This document shows positions 47,725 through 57,620 of a DNA stretch of 64,000 bases, one piece after another. The stretch's first letter is position 1. Each line of letters begins with the position of its first letter. The notes beneath the pieces were generated by a model. It searched no databases. It saw only the letters and a program-made list of their open reading frames with translations, and was not told the DNA's origin. Origin of the DNA: Janthinobacterium lividum (GTDB taxonomy: Bacteria > Pseudomonadota > Gammaproteobacteria > Burkholderiales > Burkholderiaceae_D); contig NZ_CP139976.1 in NCBI RefSeq assembly GCF_034424625.1, positions 1,798,001 to 1,862,000 of the forward strand, read 5' to 3'. Position numbers and translations under genes: made by a program.

Positions 47725-49185
47725 ATGACTCTTGCAGCAAAGACACTCGGCGCGGTGAAAAGTAACTACGCAGGCACTCTGATCCGTGTGCTGGCGCAAT
47801 TCGGTGCACAAGTCGTCATCATGCGCGAACTGGGACCGGAACTGGTGGGAACGTTCGGCTATGCACTGCTGGTGTTCGGCGTGCTGGCGCTGGTGATCGA
47901 CCAGGGTTTTGGCTGGGCATTGATGCAGGGTGATTTTTCGGAAGAGGAACTGCGCGTGGTATTGTCCCGGTTAATGCTGGGTTCGGTATTCGGCATGCTG
48001 TTCGTTTTCGGCATGTCCTATCCGCTTGCCATCTGGCTGGACAATCCGCTGGCTGGCACCTTGTTCCGCTATTCGGCGCCTTCGTATCTGGTCATTGCCG
48101 TGTATGGCATTTCTCAGGCCCGGCTACGCGCCGAGTTGCGTTTTCGTGAAATCCAGTATGCCACCACCGGCGCTTACCTGATCGCCTATCCCGTCGTTGG
48201 CGTCGGCATGGCCCTGGCCGGAGCCGGTGTATGGGCGCTGCTGGCGGCCTGGTATGCGCAGGCGATATTGCAGTTTGCCCTCAGCTATTACTTTAGTCCG
48301 CATCCTTTGGTATTCGGCAATCCGTTTCACTCCTGCAAGGCCGCAGCACTGGGCCGCCAGGTGGCTGGCATCAATGTGTTGAATTGGGCCGTGGACAACG
48401 CCAGCGGCGTCTTCACCGGTGCGCTGGGACCGCAGGCACTGGGTAATTTCAATGCCGCGTCGATGCTCTCGCGTACGCCGGCCATGCAGTTGGCGCAGAC
48501 CATGCAAACCGTGTTGTTTTCCACTGCGTCCGCGCTGGCGGGAGACCTGGCACGCATACGCCAGCTTTACCTCAGCGCGCTGGCCTCGATTGCCATCCTG
48601 ATAGTGCCATCGTATGCGTATGCGCTGACGCATGCCGATTTCCTCGTGCATCTGGTGTTTGGCGAGAAATGGCTGCAGGCCGCGTCCTTGTTTGCCGCCA
48701 TGACGGTCGGCATGGTGGCGCTGGCCATGAGCACCCTGTCTGGCGCGGTATTGACGGCGACGGGCGGGCAAGGCACGGTGCTGCGCTCGCAGGCTTATTG
48801 CCTGGCCTTGATGTTGGCCGGACTGTACTTCGCCGTGCATGTGGAGCTGGTTTATGTGGGCATCGTGATCAGCATCGCTTATACGGTGCGCCTGCTGCTG
48901 CAGATGCGAACCATCGCCGTCAGTGCCCGGCTTGCCGGGGCCGACTTCGGCTATGTGCTGCGCGGCCCGCTCGTGCTGGGCATGCTCTGGTCCTTGCCCC
49001 TGGTGTCATGGCTGGCGCCGGGGCATCCGGGCCTGCTTGCCGAGCTGCTGGAACTGGGGGGCAAGCTGATCTTGAGCGTGTGCGTGTGCAAGTTGTTCCC
49101 GAGCTTCTTCTTCTGCCCCGCGCTGATGTATGTTTTGCAACGTTTTGGCCCCGGACGCCGTCTGGCGAGTGCCTTGGGCCTGTGA
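47725..49185 (+). CDS. oligosaccharide flippase (Wzx-like)
   Basis: A 486-residue membrane protein with about twelve to fourteen hydrophobic helices, of the polysaccharide-transporter/MATE-like superfamily. The N-terminal region (Q-F-G-A-Q-V-V-I-M-R-E-L-G-P-E-L-V-G-T-F-G) is typical of Wzx-type proteins. It should flip lipid-linked repeat units across the inner membrane. It starts 50 bp after epsI in the same direction. Substrate specificity cannot be read. Confidence 0.88.
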   Translation: MTLAAKTLGAVKSNYAGTLIRVLAQFGAQVVIMRELGPELVGTFGYALLVFGVLALVIDQGFGWALMQGDFSEEELRVVLSRLMLGSVFGMLFVFGMSYPLAIWLDNPLAGTLFRYSAPSYLVIAVYGISQARLRAELRFREIQYATTGAYLIAYPVVGVGMALAGAGVWALLAAWYAQAILQFALSYYFSPHPLVFGNPFHSCKAAALGRQVAGINVLNWAVDNASGVFTGALGPQALGNFNAASMLSRTPAMQLAQTMQTVLFSTASALAGDLARIRQLYLSALASIAILIVPSYAYALTHADFLVHLVFGEKWLQAASLFAAMTVGMVALAMSTLSGAVLTATGGQGTVLRSQAYCLALMLAGLYFAVHVELVYVGIVISIAYTVRLLLQMRTIAVSARLAGADFGYVLRGPLVLGMLWSLPLVSWLAPGHPGLLAELLELGGKLILSVCVCKLFPSFFFCPALMYVLQRFGPGRRLASALGL

Positions 49186-49231
49186 GAAATTGATGAAAAA
49201 AAATAGTATGAAAGCGAGCTAAGGGCTATCC

Positions 49232-50731
49232 ATGGAAGAGTTAATCATCTATTTTCTGTTGCCTCTGGGCGCCTTGCTCTTTGCTTTGCTGGCGATTGGC
49301 GGCGCCGTTTTCGTGGCCGGCATTGCCGCACGCTGGCGCGGTTGGGCATTTGCGACGGTCTTGTTGCTGACGGTGGCCGCCAGTATCAGCAGCATCGTCC
49401 TGTCGTTCCGCAAGCTGACCCTGAGCGAGCAGGGGCTGATGAACATGAGCGACGGCGATGGCGCCTCGGGCCTGTTGTCCAAGCTGATCCTGATGGCCGT
49501 GATCGGCAGCTCCTTCGCCCTGTGCCTGGCATGGTTGTTCGATTTCAACAAGAAGCTGCGCCAGCACTCGCGCTTTACGCGCCGTGACATGTGCGCGCCC
49601 AACGATATCGTGATCGCCTTCATGGTGTTTTATGTGGCGTTCAGCATCGTGCCCATCTTTATGGGCCAGCGTTATTACTTCCACGTGTCGCTGATCTATC
49701 CCTTTTTTGTCTACCTTGCCATGTTCCTGTATCTGCAGGTATCGGACATCGATCCTGTGCGGGTTTCAAAGTATTGCCTGGGAGCCCTGGTGTTCGGTAG
49801 CCTGGTCGCGGCCATCGTCACGCCCAGCGCCGCTTTCCAGCCTGGCTACAATGGCTTGATTCCAGGCTTCAACCTGCGTTTATGGGGCGTGACGGCGCAC
49901 GCCAATGCGCTCGGCGCGGTCGCCTGCGCGTTTTTCCTGATGGAGATGGCCGAGCCAGAAAAGAAACGCTGGCTACATTTCGGTATTCTTTTTGCGGCAG
50001 GGCTGACGATGATCATGTCGCAGTCCAAGACGTCGATCCTGACGGCTTTCATGGGTGGCATGATGATCACCTGCATGCAGATATGGAACTACCTGAGGAC
50101 GCAAACCCGCGGCTACAACCGCAACAGTTCGGCCTTTCTGGCCGTGCTGCTGATGGGCTTTTGCTTCGTGATCGTCATGGTGGGTATCTGGATCATGTTT
50201 TCTGACGTGAATTTATTAACGATGATCGAGAGCAAGCTCGACTCGCGCGCGGTGGGTGATCTCAGTACGGGCACGGGCCGGCTGTGGATCTGGTCCGCAG
50301 CCATCAAGGGCGGGATGGAAAATCCCCTGTTTGGCCAGGGAGCATCGTTCTGGAACCTGGAAAACCGCCTGCGCCTGGGGCTGAGCGGCGCGGTTTCCGC
50401 GCATAACTTGTACTTGCAGGTGTTCAGCCGTTCGGGGCTGATCGGACTGGCATCCCTGCTGGCCTTTCTGTTTTTCCTGGTCCGCTATGCGATGCGCGCC
50501 TCGAAGGCCACCAATGGCGCCAGCCTGGTGATGCTTGCCGTGCTGCTGGTGCGTTCGATGACGGAAGTGCCGATCGCGCCGAACGGGATACTGGGCGCCG
50601 AGTTTTTCGGCACCATGGCGTATATTTTTTACATCATTGACCGCGGGGCGCGGCCGCTGAGCAAGCGTAATGTCATTGAGAAAAAACAGCCGGCATACTT
50701 TGCCAACGGGCGTTTCAGGGGGCCGGCATGA
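49232..50731 (+). CDS. O-antigen ligase/polymerase family protein (Wzy-like)
   Basis: A 499-residue protein with about ten or eleven membrane helices. It has a large periplasmic loop containing S-T-G-T-G-R-L-W-I-W and F-G-Q-G-A-S-F-W, then A-H-N-L-Y-L-Q-V-F, motifs of the Wzy/WaaL superfamily. In this locus it most likely polymerises repeat units. A basic, proline-containing tail ends the protein. Confidence 0.87.
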   Translation: MEELIIYFLLPLGALLFALLAIGGAVFVAGIAARWRGWAFATVLLLTVAASISSIVLSFRKLTLSEQGLMNMSDGDGASGLLSKLILMAVIGSSFALCLAWLFDFNKKLRQHSRFTRRDMCAPNDIVIAFMVFYVAFSIVPIFMGQRYYFHVSLIYPFFVYLAMFLYLQVSDIDPVRVSKYCLGALVFGSLVAAIVTPSAAFQPGYNGLIPGFNLRLWGVTAHANALGAVACAFFLMEMAEPEKKRWLHFGILFAAGLTMIMSQSKTSILTAFMGGMMITCMQIWNYLRTQTRGYNRNSSAFLAVLLMGFCFVIVMVGIWIMFSDVNLLTMIESKLDSRAVGDLSTGTGRLWIWSAAIKGGMENPLFGQGASFWNLENRLRLGLSGAVSAHNLYLQVFSRSGLIGLASLLAFLFFLVRYAMRASKATNGASLVMLAVLLVRSMTEVPIAPNGILGAEFFGTMAYIFYIIDRGARPLSKRNVIEKKQPAYFANGRFRGPA

Positions 50732-50789
50732 GTTGCCTTGTTGTTTTTTCTTGCCAACGGACGGCGCGTGAGCGGAGCGGGGAGGCGCC

Positions 50790-51275
50790 ATGCTGACCAT
50801 TTACCGGATTGCGCACTTGCTCGCGCGGGCCCGCATCCCCCTGTTGCCGCGCCTTCTCTATATGTTCAACCGTATCGTGTTTTCGATCGTGCTGCCGCCG
50901 ACCAGTATCGTCGGCCGCGATGTGCTGTTCGGTTATAGCGGACTGGGCATCGTGGTGCATGCCCGCTGCAAGATTGGCGACCGCGTCAATATCGGCCCGC
51001 ATGTGACGCTCGGTGGACGGGCCGGATTGAACGGGGTGCCGGAAATCGGCGACGATGTGCTCATCGGTAGCGGTGCCAAGATTCTTGGCCCCGTGCATAT
51101 CGGCAATGGCGCGCGCATAGGCGCCAACGCCGTCGTGCTGCACGACGTGCCTGCCGGCGCCACGGCCGTTGGCATTCCTGCACGTATACGCGGTGGCCAG
51201 GCCGGCGGGCCGCTATCGACAGATGGACTGGACAGCTCTACACAGGTGGATAATGAAGTTAGCGATCTTAATTAA
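50790..51275 (+). CDS. serine-O-acetyltransferase-like hexapeptide acyltransferase
   Basis: A 161-residue left-handed beta-helix transferase. Hexapeptide repeats ([41 protein letters not shown]) are clear. The family includes CysE and polysaccharide acetyltransferases. In this context it probably O- or N-acetylates a sugar of the exopolysaccharide. Its last 23 bases overlap the next gene, indicating coupled translation. Confidence 0.85.
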   Translation: MLTIYRIAHLLARARIPLLPRLLYMFNRIVFSIVLPPTSIVGRDVLFGYSGLGIVVHARCKIGDRVNIGPHVTLGGRAGLNGVPEIGDDVLIGSGAKILGPVHIGNGARIGANAVVLHDVPAGATAVGIPARIRGGQAGGPLSTDGLDSSTQVDNEVSDLN

Positions 51276-52254
51276 GACATACAACGAAGCGCATAATATC
51301 GAACGCTGCCTCAACGCCGTGTTTGATGCCATTGCCGGGATTGCCGGGGGCGTGGAGGTGCTGGTCGCCGATTCGTTGTCGACCGATGCCACCGTCGCCC
51401 TTGCACGGGCTTATCCTGTGAAGATCGTCCAGTTGACGCTGCCCGCCGATCGCGGCTGCGGCGCCGGGGTGCAGCTTGGTTATCAGCATACGCGCGCCCA
51501 GTTCGTGTATCTGCTTGACGGCGACATGGAACTGCAGGGCGACTTTCTGAAGCAGGCGCTGGCGCTCATCGAAAACGACGCGACGCTGGGTGGCATTTCC
51601 GGCGTATTACGCGACCGGCACATCAATAATCGGTTTGACCGGCACCGGCTGAAAAACAAGCCCGCCGCGCGCGCCGGCGACGTCGAGTGGCTGGCGGGTG
51701 GCGGACTGTATCGCCGTGCGGCGCTGGACGAGGCCGGAGGATATGCGGGAAACCGCAACCTGAAGGCATATGAGGAGGCGGAACTGGGCTTGCGCCTGGG
51801 CAGTCACGGCTGGCGCATGCTGCGGCTCGACACGGTGGCGGTGTATCATACGGGACATGCCGAATCGACTGGCGCGCTGATCTGGCGCCAATGGCGTAGC
51901 AGACGCATGGATGCTGGCGGCGTGCTGCTTAAGTCAGCCTTGGGACGGCCCTGGTGCTGGCGTGTGATGCGCATGTGCTTGCATCCACTGGCGGTGCTGT
52001 GTTTCTGGACGCTGGTGCTCGGTGCCGCGCTGCTGGCCCCCGACTGGCGTCTGCCTGCGGCATGCCTGGGGCTGGGGGGGCTGGCGGCATTGGCCCTGTG
52101 CGTCAAGAAGCGCAGTGTCTATGATGCCGGTTTTTCTATTTTGCTGTGGCATCTTTCTGCCGCAGGCCTGGTAAGGGGTTTCGTTACGGCCAGGTTGCGC
52201 TCGCCGTGCGAGGCGATTCCCAGTCAGATCCTGTCCGAGAATACGGCGGTATAG
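51253..52254 (+). CDS. family 2 glycosyltransferase
   Basis: A 333-residue GT-A fold enzyme. It has [14 protein letters not shown] near the start, an A-D-S-L-S-T-D-A-T nucleotide-sugar region, the DGD metal motif (L-L-D-G-D-M-E-L) and E-E-A-E-L-G-L-R-L. Two or three C-terminal hydrophobic segments suggest membrane association. The ATG at 51253 overlaps the acetyltransferase end; this start gives [12 protein letters not shown], the expected N-terminus. Confidence 0.9.
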   Translation: MKLAILIKTYNEAHNIERCLNAVFDAIAGIAGGVEVLVADSLSTDATVALARAYPVKIVQLTLPADRGCGAGVQLGYQHTRAQFVYLLDGDMELQGDFLKQALALIENDATLGGISGVLRDRHINNRFDRHRLKNKPAARAGDVEWLAGGGLYRRAALDEAGGYAGNRNLKAYEEAELGLRLGSHGWRMLRLDTVAVYHTGHAESTGALIWRQWRSRRMDAGGVLLKSALGRPWCWRVMRMCLHPLAVLCFWTLVLGAALLAPDWRLPAACLGLGGLAALALCVKKRSVYDAGFSILLWHLSAAGLVRGFVTARLRSPCEAIPSQILSENTAV

Positions 52255-52307
52255 GCCGGTGCAGTTTGGCACCATGGTAAATGTGGTACACGTATTAAAG
52301 ACACCGA

Positions 52308-53648
52308 ATGAAGAAAAATGTAAAAAAAGAGCTGTTTTATGGCCTTCGTTCGCTGCTGCGCGATAATTTTCTGAGCCGGCATCTGCTGGCACGCCTGCGC
52401 CGCAATGCGCAGCTCGACCAGGCGGGCATGGACCGTTTGCAGTTGAACTTGCTGCACGCAACCTTGCAATGCGCGATCGACAAGCTGCCGTATTACGCGC
52501 ACATCGACAAGCATTTTCCCGTAGGCGACACGCTGCAAGTGTTGCGCCGGGACTTTCCCATCATCGACAAGAGTACCTTGCTCGCCAACCGCCAGCGTTT
52601 GTATCCGAACGGTGGCAAGACCAAGCCCTGGTACAGTGTCGGCAAAACCAGCGGCACCACGGGCACGCCCCTGACGATCTTCCGCAGTCCGCTTTCCGTG
52701 CTGTACGAAATGGCTTTTGTGTGGAGGCACTGGGAATGTAGCGGTTTTCGCCGCGGCGCGCGCAGCGCCGTGCTGCGCGGCGACGTTGTCGTGCCGCAGT
52801 CGCGCGAGGCGCCGCCATTCTGGTTTTATAACCGCCATGACAAACAGTTGATGATCTCCTCGCGTCACCTGAAGGAAGGCTATATGGCAGCGATTTGCGA
52901 TCAGCTCGACGCTTACGCGCCGGCCATGCTGCAAGCCTATCCATCCACGGCCTTCACCCTGGCCAGCTACCTGCAGCGCCAGCAGCGCTTCCTGTCCATT
53001 CCGCTGGTCTTTACCAGTTCCGAGCCTTTGTATCCGCATCAGCGCGCGCTGATCGAGGAGCGTTTCCGTGCGCGGGTCAGCGATATGTATGGCATGGCCG
53101 AACGGGTGGCGTTTGCCAGCGCCTGTGAATTTGGCGCCATGCATGTAAATGCCGATTATGCATATGTGGAAATTGTTGATGGCGATGGCCAGCCGACGAC
53201 GGATTTCGGTTTTGTCGTCGGTACGACGCTGCATAACCACGTCATGCCATTGGTGCGCTACCGTTTGTCGGACCGCGCGCGCTGGAAGGCGGGTGCTTGC
53301 GCCTGCGGCCGGCCATTTCCCGTGCTGGAAGAAATCAGCGGCAAGTACGAGGATGCGATTTTTGGCGGCGATGGTCAACCCGTCAGCCCATCCGTGCTGA
53401 CCTTCGCCTTCAAGGGCGTCGAACATATCCTCAAGTCGCAGGTGGCGCAGGTGGCGCAGGACCGCTGGCAAATCCGCATCGTACCCGCACCCGCGTTCTC
53501 CAAAGTGCAGGAACTTGCGCTCATCGAGAATATTCGACAATTGGTAGATAAGGATATCATGGTCGAAATTGTATTAACGTCGGATATCCCCAACACATCT
53601 TCTGTTAAGTTCCGCTGGGTCGTGAATGAGCATAAAAAAAATAAATGA
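52308..53648 (+). CDS. PaaK/CapK-like adenylate-forming protein
   Basis: A 446-residue protein related to phenylacetate-CoA ligase. It has the P-loop SVGKTSGTTGTPLTIFRSP, Y-G-M-A-E-R and a C-terminal region with D-R-A-R-W-K-A-G-A-C-A-C-G-R-P-F-P. CapK-type members are found in capsule and exopolysaccharide loci, where their substrate is unknown; acyl or amino-acid decoration of the polymer is conceivable. It starts 54 bp after the glycosyltransferase. A coding-poor 177-bp gap follows. Confidence 0.8.
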   Translation: MKKNVKKELFYGLRSLLRDNFLSRHLLARLRRNAQLDQAGMDRLQLNLLHATLQCAIDKLPYYAHIDKHFPVGDTLQVLRRDFPIIDKSTLLANRQRLYPNGGKTKPWYSVGKTSGTTGTPLTIFRSPLSVLYEMAFVWRHWECSGFRRGARSAVLRGDVVVPQSREAPPFWFYNRHDKQLMISSRHLKEGYMAAICDQLDAYAPAMLQAYPSTAFTLASYLQRQQRFLSIPLVFTSSEPLYPHQRALIEERFRARVSDMYGMAERVAFASACEFGAMHVNADYAYVEIVDGDGQPTTDFGFVVGTTLHNHVMPLVRYRLSDRARWKAGACACGRPFPVLEEISGKYEDAIFGGDGQPVSPSVLTFAFKGVEHILKSQVAQVAQDRWQIRIVPAPAFSKVQELALIENIRQLVDKDIMVEIVLTSDIPNTSSVKFRWVVNEHKKNK

Positions 53649-53781
53649 AAATGCGTATAATAAAATGCTAGGCGTCAACTCCAATTGAGGCCTGTCCAGG
53701 TCTCTAAATCTCGCGTTGAATCACAAATATTTTTGCGCTGCAAAATGGTTTATCTTGCCAGCCTTGTCACACCTATTTTTC

Positions 53782-53799
53782 AAGATCGGTTCCGATCTT
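53782..53799. promoter_or_regulatory. 18-bp dyad upstream of the secreted lyase gene
   Basis: AAGATCGG-TT-CCGATCTT lies 27 bp before the start of the secreted lyase gene, after a T-rich stretch. It could be an operator, or a hairpin in the leader. There is no T-run after it. Confidence 0.45.
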
Positions 53800-53825
53800 A
53801 TTGCCGTTGCCTCGGAGGCTAAATT

Positions 53826-56072
53826 ATGAAATTCTTTCCCGTGAAGCTGCCAATATTGCTGGCAGCTGGTGTGTTGTCGGTCGCAGGGCCGGCGCATGCC
53901 GACTGGGTGCAGTCCGTCGACCCAGTCGTGGTGGCGCCAGCACCAACAAACCTGCAGATTCAAGCGCAAAATCCCCCCACCTTTACCTGGTCGCGCCATG
54001 TGTCTGCGCCGGCATCTTATACGGTGGAAGTCAAATCGGCCACCGGCGCGGTGAGTACCTATACAACGACCCGTAACTGGTTGTTGCCCAGCCAGCTATT
54101 GCCAGTCGGTAGTTATTCCTGGCGCGTACGCCCCACGCCGACCGTGGAATGGTCCGATTACCGCAACTTCACGATCACGACGGCTTCGGCGCCGTTCGTT
54201 GTGCCGGAGAATGCGGACTTGCGCGCGCGCATCGCTAAAATGCCGAGGCCGCGCAGTTTGCAGGGCCTGCCTTTATATAGTGCCTGGAGCGCGCCGCTGA
54301 AGGCCGAGCGCAATGCCGCCATGCTCAAGATGCGCTCCGAGGTCGACTGGGTGACAGTCAAGCCTGGCGCTGGAGTTCTGGATTCAAACTGGACACTGCA
54401 GACGGGTTCCGTGTTGACGGCTGCCAACGTTGCGCAGACGGCTAATATCCGTGCTCTGGTATCGGCGAATGGACGCCAACTGGAGGGCGCTTCGCTGCTG
54501 TACCGCCTGACCGGCGAGCAGAAGTACCTGACCGAGGCGATCTACCGCGGCGATATGCTGGCCGCGCTCAATCCATATGGTCCGACCAGCTATGTCAACC
54601 AGGACCAGGGCACGCGCGTCATCGCGCTGACGCTGATCAAGGCCATCGATACGCTGGGCAGTGCCATCGACGGTACCCGCCGCGCCGCGTGGCTCAATGT
54701 CGTGCGTTTGCGCACCAACGATATCTACGCCGATCTGGCCGGTAGCAATGGCCGCATGGATCAATATCCGTTCGACTCCCATGGTGGCACGAATCTGGGT
54801 TTCCTTGCCCTCATCGCCACCTTGTCGCTCGGTGAAATCAAGGAAGCCGATACCTGGTTTGACTTTTCCTTCCGCGCCTACGCGGCGGCATTCAGCGCCT
54901 GGAGCGGTCCGGAAGGCGGCTTTGCGAATGGCACGGCGTATGCGCAGTACACGGCGGACCTTGCCTTGCAGGTATGGCAGCCGCTGGCCAGCGCTTCCGG
55001 CATCGACATGTTCGGCAAGCCATGGTCGAAGGGTTTCGTGCGCTACTTCATGCACTTCGTGCCGCCCGGTACGCCGCGTCATTTGTTTGGCGATGAGGCG
55101 GAAGTCGTACCCACCTTCGCGGTACTGAAGGCCTTCGTGTCGCATTATGCGAGTCCCGAGGCGGCCTGGTATTTCCGCGCGCTGCCTGTGGAGATGGACG
55201 CGCTGACCCTGCTGCAGGCGCCGTATCCGCTGCCCGTCTCGTCGGTCAGCACGCCGCTGCCTCCGGAGAATGCCCGTTTGTACCCCAGCATAGGCTGGGC
55301 GGCCATGCACAGCAGCATGGCCGACAACGGACGGACCTCGCTGTATTTCAAATCGAGTCCGTACGGCTCGTATAACCACAGCCATGGCGAGCAGAACAGC
55401 ATTGTCCTGGTACGCAACGGCGTCGCGCTGCTGGGGCAGTCTGGTTACTCCGACTATTATGGTTCACCGCTGGCCAGCACATGGTATCGCCAGACGCGGG
55501 CGCACAATGCCGTCACCTTCGATGGCGGCCTGGGTCAAGCCATCGATGGCTATACACCGCAGGGCTACACGAGGACCAAAGCCTATGGCGGCAAGATCAC
55601 GGCCTTCTCGACCACACCTCAGCTCGATTATGTGGAAGGCGATGCCACGCCGGCGTACAGCGGCGCCCTGACGCAGGCCGTGCGCAAGGTCTGGTATTTG
55701 CGCGGTGCCAATGCGGCGGTGGTCGTCGACGTCCTGGCGTCGGCCACGCCGCGCAAGTTTGAATGGAATTTCCATTCCTATGCACCGATGCAGACGGGCG
55801 AGAATGGCAAGGTGGTTGTCGCCAAAGATGGACAAATGGTGTGCCTGATTCCCGTGTCGACGGGTATGCCGATTGCTTTCGAGAAGCGCACCGGCCCTCC
55901 GCCAAAAGTAGGCACGGTGGAAGACCACGGCGCGTTTGTGAATACCGTGCTGCAACCCAAGGCCGAGTTTGTGGTCGTGCTCGATGTCGGCTGCAGCAAT
56001 CCGGCACCCGTGTTCGATCCTGTCGCGCGCACCCTGAAGGTTGGGGCACAGACGGTCACGATACCGAAATGA
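53826..56072 (+). CDS. secreted heparinase II/III-fold polysaccharide lyase (DUF4962-like)
   Basis: A 748-residue exported protein. The signal peptide ends AHAD. A fibronectin-like domain (about 40-120, P-T-F-T-W ... G-S-Y-S-W-R-V-R-P) leads to an alpha-toroid and a C-terminal beta-sandwich with S-Y-N-H-S-H-G-E-Q-N-S and A-H-N-A-V-T-F-D-G. These are the histidine-rich motifs of heparinase II/III and alginate lyase-like enzymes. It may cut the locus's own acidic polysaccharide to allow release or trimming. The start follows GGAGG. Confidence 0.85.
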   Translation: MKFFPVKLPILLAAGVLSVAGPAHADWVQSVDPVVVAPAPTNLQIQAQNPPTFTWSRHVSAPASYTVEVKSATGAVSTYTTTRNWLLPSQLLPVGSYSWRVRPTPTVEWSDYRNFTITTASAPFVVPENADLRARIAKMPRPRSLQGLPLYSAWSAPLKAERNAAMLKMRSEVDWVTVKPGAGVLDSNWTLQTGSVLTAANVAQTANIRALVSANGRQLEGASLLYRLTGEQKYLTEAIYRGDMLAALNPYGPTSYVNQDQGTRVIALTLIKAIDTLGSAIDGTRRAAWLNVVRLRTNDIYADLAGSNGRMDQYPFDSHGGTNLGFLALIATLSLGEIKEADTWFDFSFRAYAAAFSAWSGPEGGFANGTAYAQYTADLALQVWQPLASASGIDMFGKPWSKGFVRYFMHFVPPGTPRHLFGDEAEVVPTFAVLKAFVSHYASPEAAWYFRALPVEMDALTLLQAPYPLPVSSVSTPLPPENARLYPSIGWAAMHSSMADNGRTSLYFKSSPYGSYNHSHGEQNSIVLVRNGVALLGQSGYSDYYGSPLASTWYRQTRAHNAVTFDGGLGQAIDGYTPQGYTRTKAYGGKITAFSTTPQLDYVEGDATPAYSGALTQAVRKVWYLRGANAAVVVDVLASATPRKFEWNFHSYAPMQTGENGKVVVAKDGQMVCLIPVSTGMPIAFEKRTGPPPKVGTVEDHGAFVNTVLQPKAEFVVVLDVGCSNPAPVFDPVARTLKVGAQTVTIPK

Positions 56073-56207
56073 CTGCCTGCCCGGCAGCCGGATCAGTTCG
56101 CATCGGAAAGCTCGATGCGGGATTGGTTTAGACGCTGCAGGCAATGGTTGGGCAAGTTGTGGACGCGTTTTTTTGCCGACCCCCTGACGCTCTCCTGATA
56201 TGAATGA

Positions 56208-56243
56208 CCTCTCCGCGCAGCGCTGGCGGAGAGGTTTTTTTTT
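56208..56243 (+). terminator. rho-independent terminator after the secreted lyase gene
   Basis: The perfect 9-bp stem CCTCTCCGC / GCGGAGAGG is followed by nine T residues. It separates the upstream biosynthetic block from the glycosyltransferase at 56541. Confidence 0.92.
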
Positions 56244-56496
56244 ACCGGAGGCGGTCGATACCTGTTGGCAAACCGATGTTGAGAGAAAGAGACAAATTTC
56301 CATGCGTCATGATTTATGCTTGGTGCATGGTTTTCCAGATGCGCACAGACAAGAAAAGTGCCGTGCTGCGGTTGACAATTGTGGTAATGAATGCAATGAT
56401 TGTGTTGTTTTAACATTATTTTTTTGTTAGTCGTATTGCACGTGCACAAAGTGTTTTCTGCAATGTCTTCAATGAATCTGATCTGGGAGATGATCG
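56244..56496. other. AT-rich intergenic region before the GT4 gene
   Basis: No gene is supported here. A short ORF crossing the preceding terminator has no ribosome site or family features. The second half is AT-rich and probably holds the promoter of the downstream operon, but I could not fix a -35/-10 pair with confidence. Confidence 0.55.
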
Positions 56497-56544
56497 ATGG
56501 GTGAGTTACTGGTCACGGTGGGCTGGCATGGGATGGCGGCGTGA
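56497..56544 (+). CDS. putative 15-codon leader peptide coupled to the GT4 gene
   Basis: ATG 56497, preceded by GGGAGATG, opens MGELLVTVGWHGMAA and stops with TGA at 56542-56544. This stop overlaps the GTG start of the glycosyltransferase by one frame shift. Ribosomes finishing it could re-start on the GTG. It may be a genuine leader or a chance ORF. Confidence 0.4.
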   Translation: MGELLVTVGWHGMAA

Positions 56545-57620
56545 GTGACGAAAGGCCGCAGGCATTGATGCTGGGCACCGCGCCGGAAGGCAAGGGTGGC
56601 GTGGCGGCCGTCGTTTGCGTCCTGCTGCGGGAGGGTTTCCTGGATGAGCATGCGGTACGCTATGTCGTGACGCATGCCGAAGTGCCGGCGATGGACAAGC
56701 TTGCCCTTGCCTTCAACGCATTGCGCCAGTTGCTCGCGGTGCGCCTGACCGGGGCGAAGCCGCTCGTGCATGCGCATTGTTCGTCGCGCGCCAGTTTCTA
56801 CCGCAAGTCCGTCCTGCTGGCGCTGGCCCGCGGCATGGGATGCAAAACCATCTTTCACTTGCACGGTGGCGAGTTCCGCCAGTTCACCATGGATGAGGTG
56901 GGTCCCGTGGGCCGTTGGTGGATCCGCCACACCCTGGAAAAAAGTTCGGCCGTGATCGGCCTGTCGCCATCCTGGGCCGAGTTTCTGCAGACTTTCGCGC
57001 CGCGCGCGGCCGTGCTGGTCGTGGCCAATTCGGTCAAGTTGGCCGCCTTGCCCCCCGTGCTGCCGGAAGAGGAGGGGCGCCTGTTGTTCCTCGGCCGCGT
57101 CGAAAAGAAAAAAGGGGTGTTTGAACTGGTCGAAGCCGTGGCCAGCCTGAGCGCACAATTTCCCCACCTGCGCCTGGTCATGGGCGGCGAGGGCGCACTG
57201 GCCGAGGTCCGTGCGCGTGCTGCTGAACTGGGTATTGCCGACCGGCTTGAATTGCTCGGATGGATAGATCCAGATCAGAAAGCCGCGGAAATGGAGCGTG
57301 CGAGCATCTTCGTGCTGCCTTCTTATCATGAAGGTTTGCCCATGGCCATGCTCGAGGCCATGGCGGCCCAAAAGGCGGTGGTGGTGACGACCGTCGGCGG
57401 CATCCCCGAAGCGGTGCAGGACGGCATCAATGGCTTGCTGATCGAGCCGGAGAGTGTCGCGAGCCTGGCTGGTGCATTGCAGCGTTTGCTTGCGGACAAG
57501 CCATTGCGCGAGCGCCTGGCGGCGGCGGGGCGGGCCACGATCGAGCAGCGTTTCGATACCGAACTGATGCTCGACAAGCTGGCGACGCTTTACGCGCGCC
57601 TCGAGGGAGCGGGACGATGA
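56541..57620 (+). CDS. family 4 glycosyltransferase
   Basis: A 359-residue GT-B enzyme. It has H-A-H-C-S-S-R-A-S-F-Y-R-K, F-H-L-H-G-G-E-F near the acceptor site and the C-terminal E-x7-E motif (P-S-Y-H-E-G-L-P-M-A-M-L-E-A-M-A). The GTG at 56541 is the only reasonable start, because an in-frame stop lies upstream at 56502-56504. It should transfer a sugar from a nucleotide donor to the growing lipid-linked repeat. The stop overlaps the lyase-like gene by 4 bp. Confidence 0.88.
   Translation: MSDERPQALMLGTAPEGKGGVAAVVCVLLREGFLDEHAVRYVVTHAEVPAMDKLALAFNALRQLLAVRLTGAKPLVHAHCSSRASFYRKSVLLALARGMGCKTIFHLHGGEFRQFTMDEVGPVGRWWIRHTLEKSSAVIGLSPSWAEFLQTFAPRAAVLVVANSVKLAALPPVLPEEEGRLLFLGRVEKKKGVFELVEAVASLSAQFPHLRLVMGGEGALAEVRARAAELGIADRLELLGWIDPDQKAAEMERASIFVLPSYHEGLPMAMLEAMAAQKAVVVTTVGGIPEAVQDGINGLLIEPESVASLAGALQRLLADKPLRERLAAAGRATIEQRFDTELMLDKLATLYARLEGAGR

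Noticed and set aside
56200..56430. A 76-codon ORF after the secreted lyase gene
   Set aside because: It begins inside the terminator hairpin and has no coding character.
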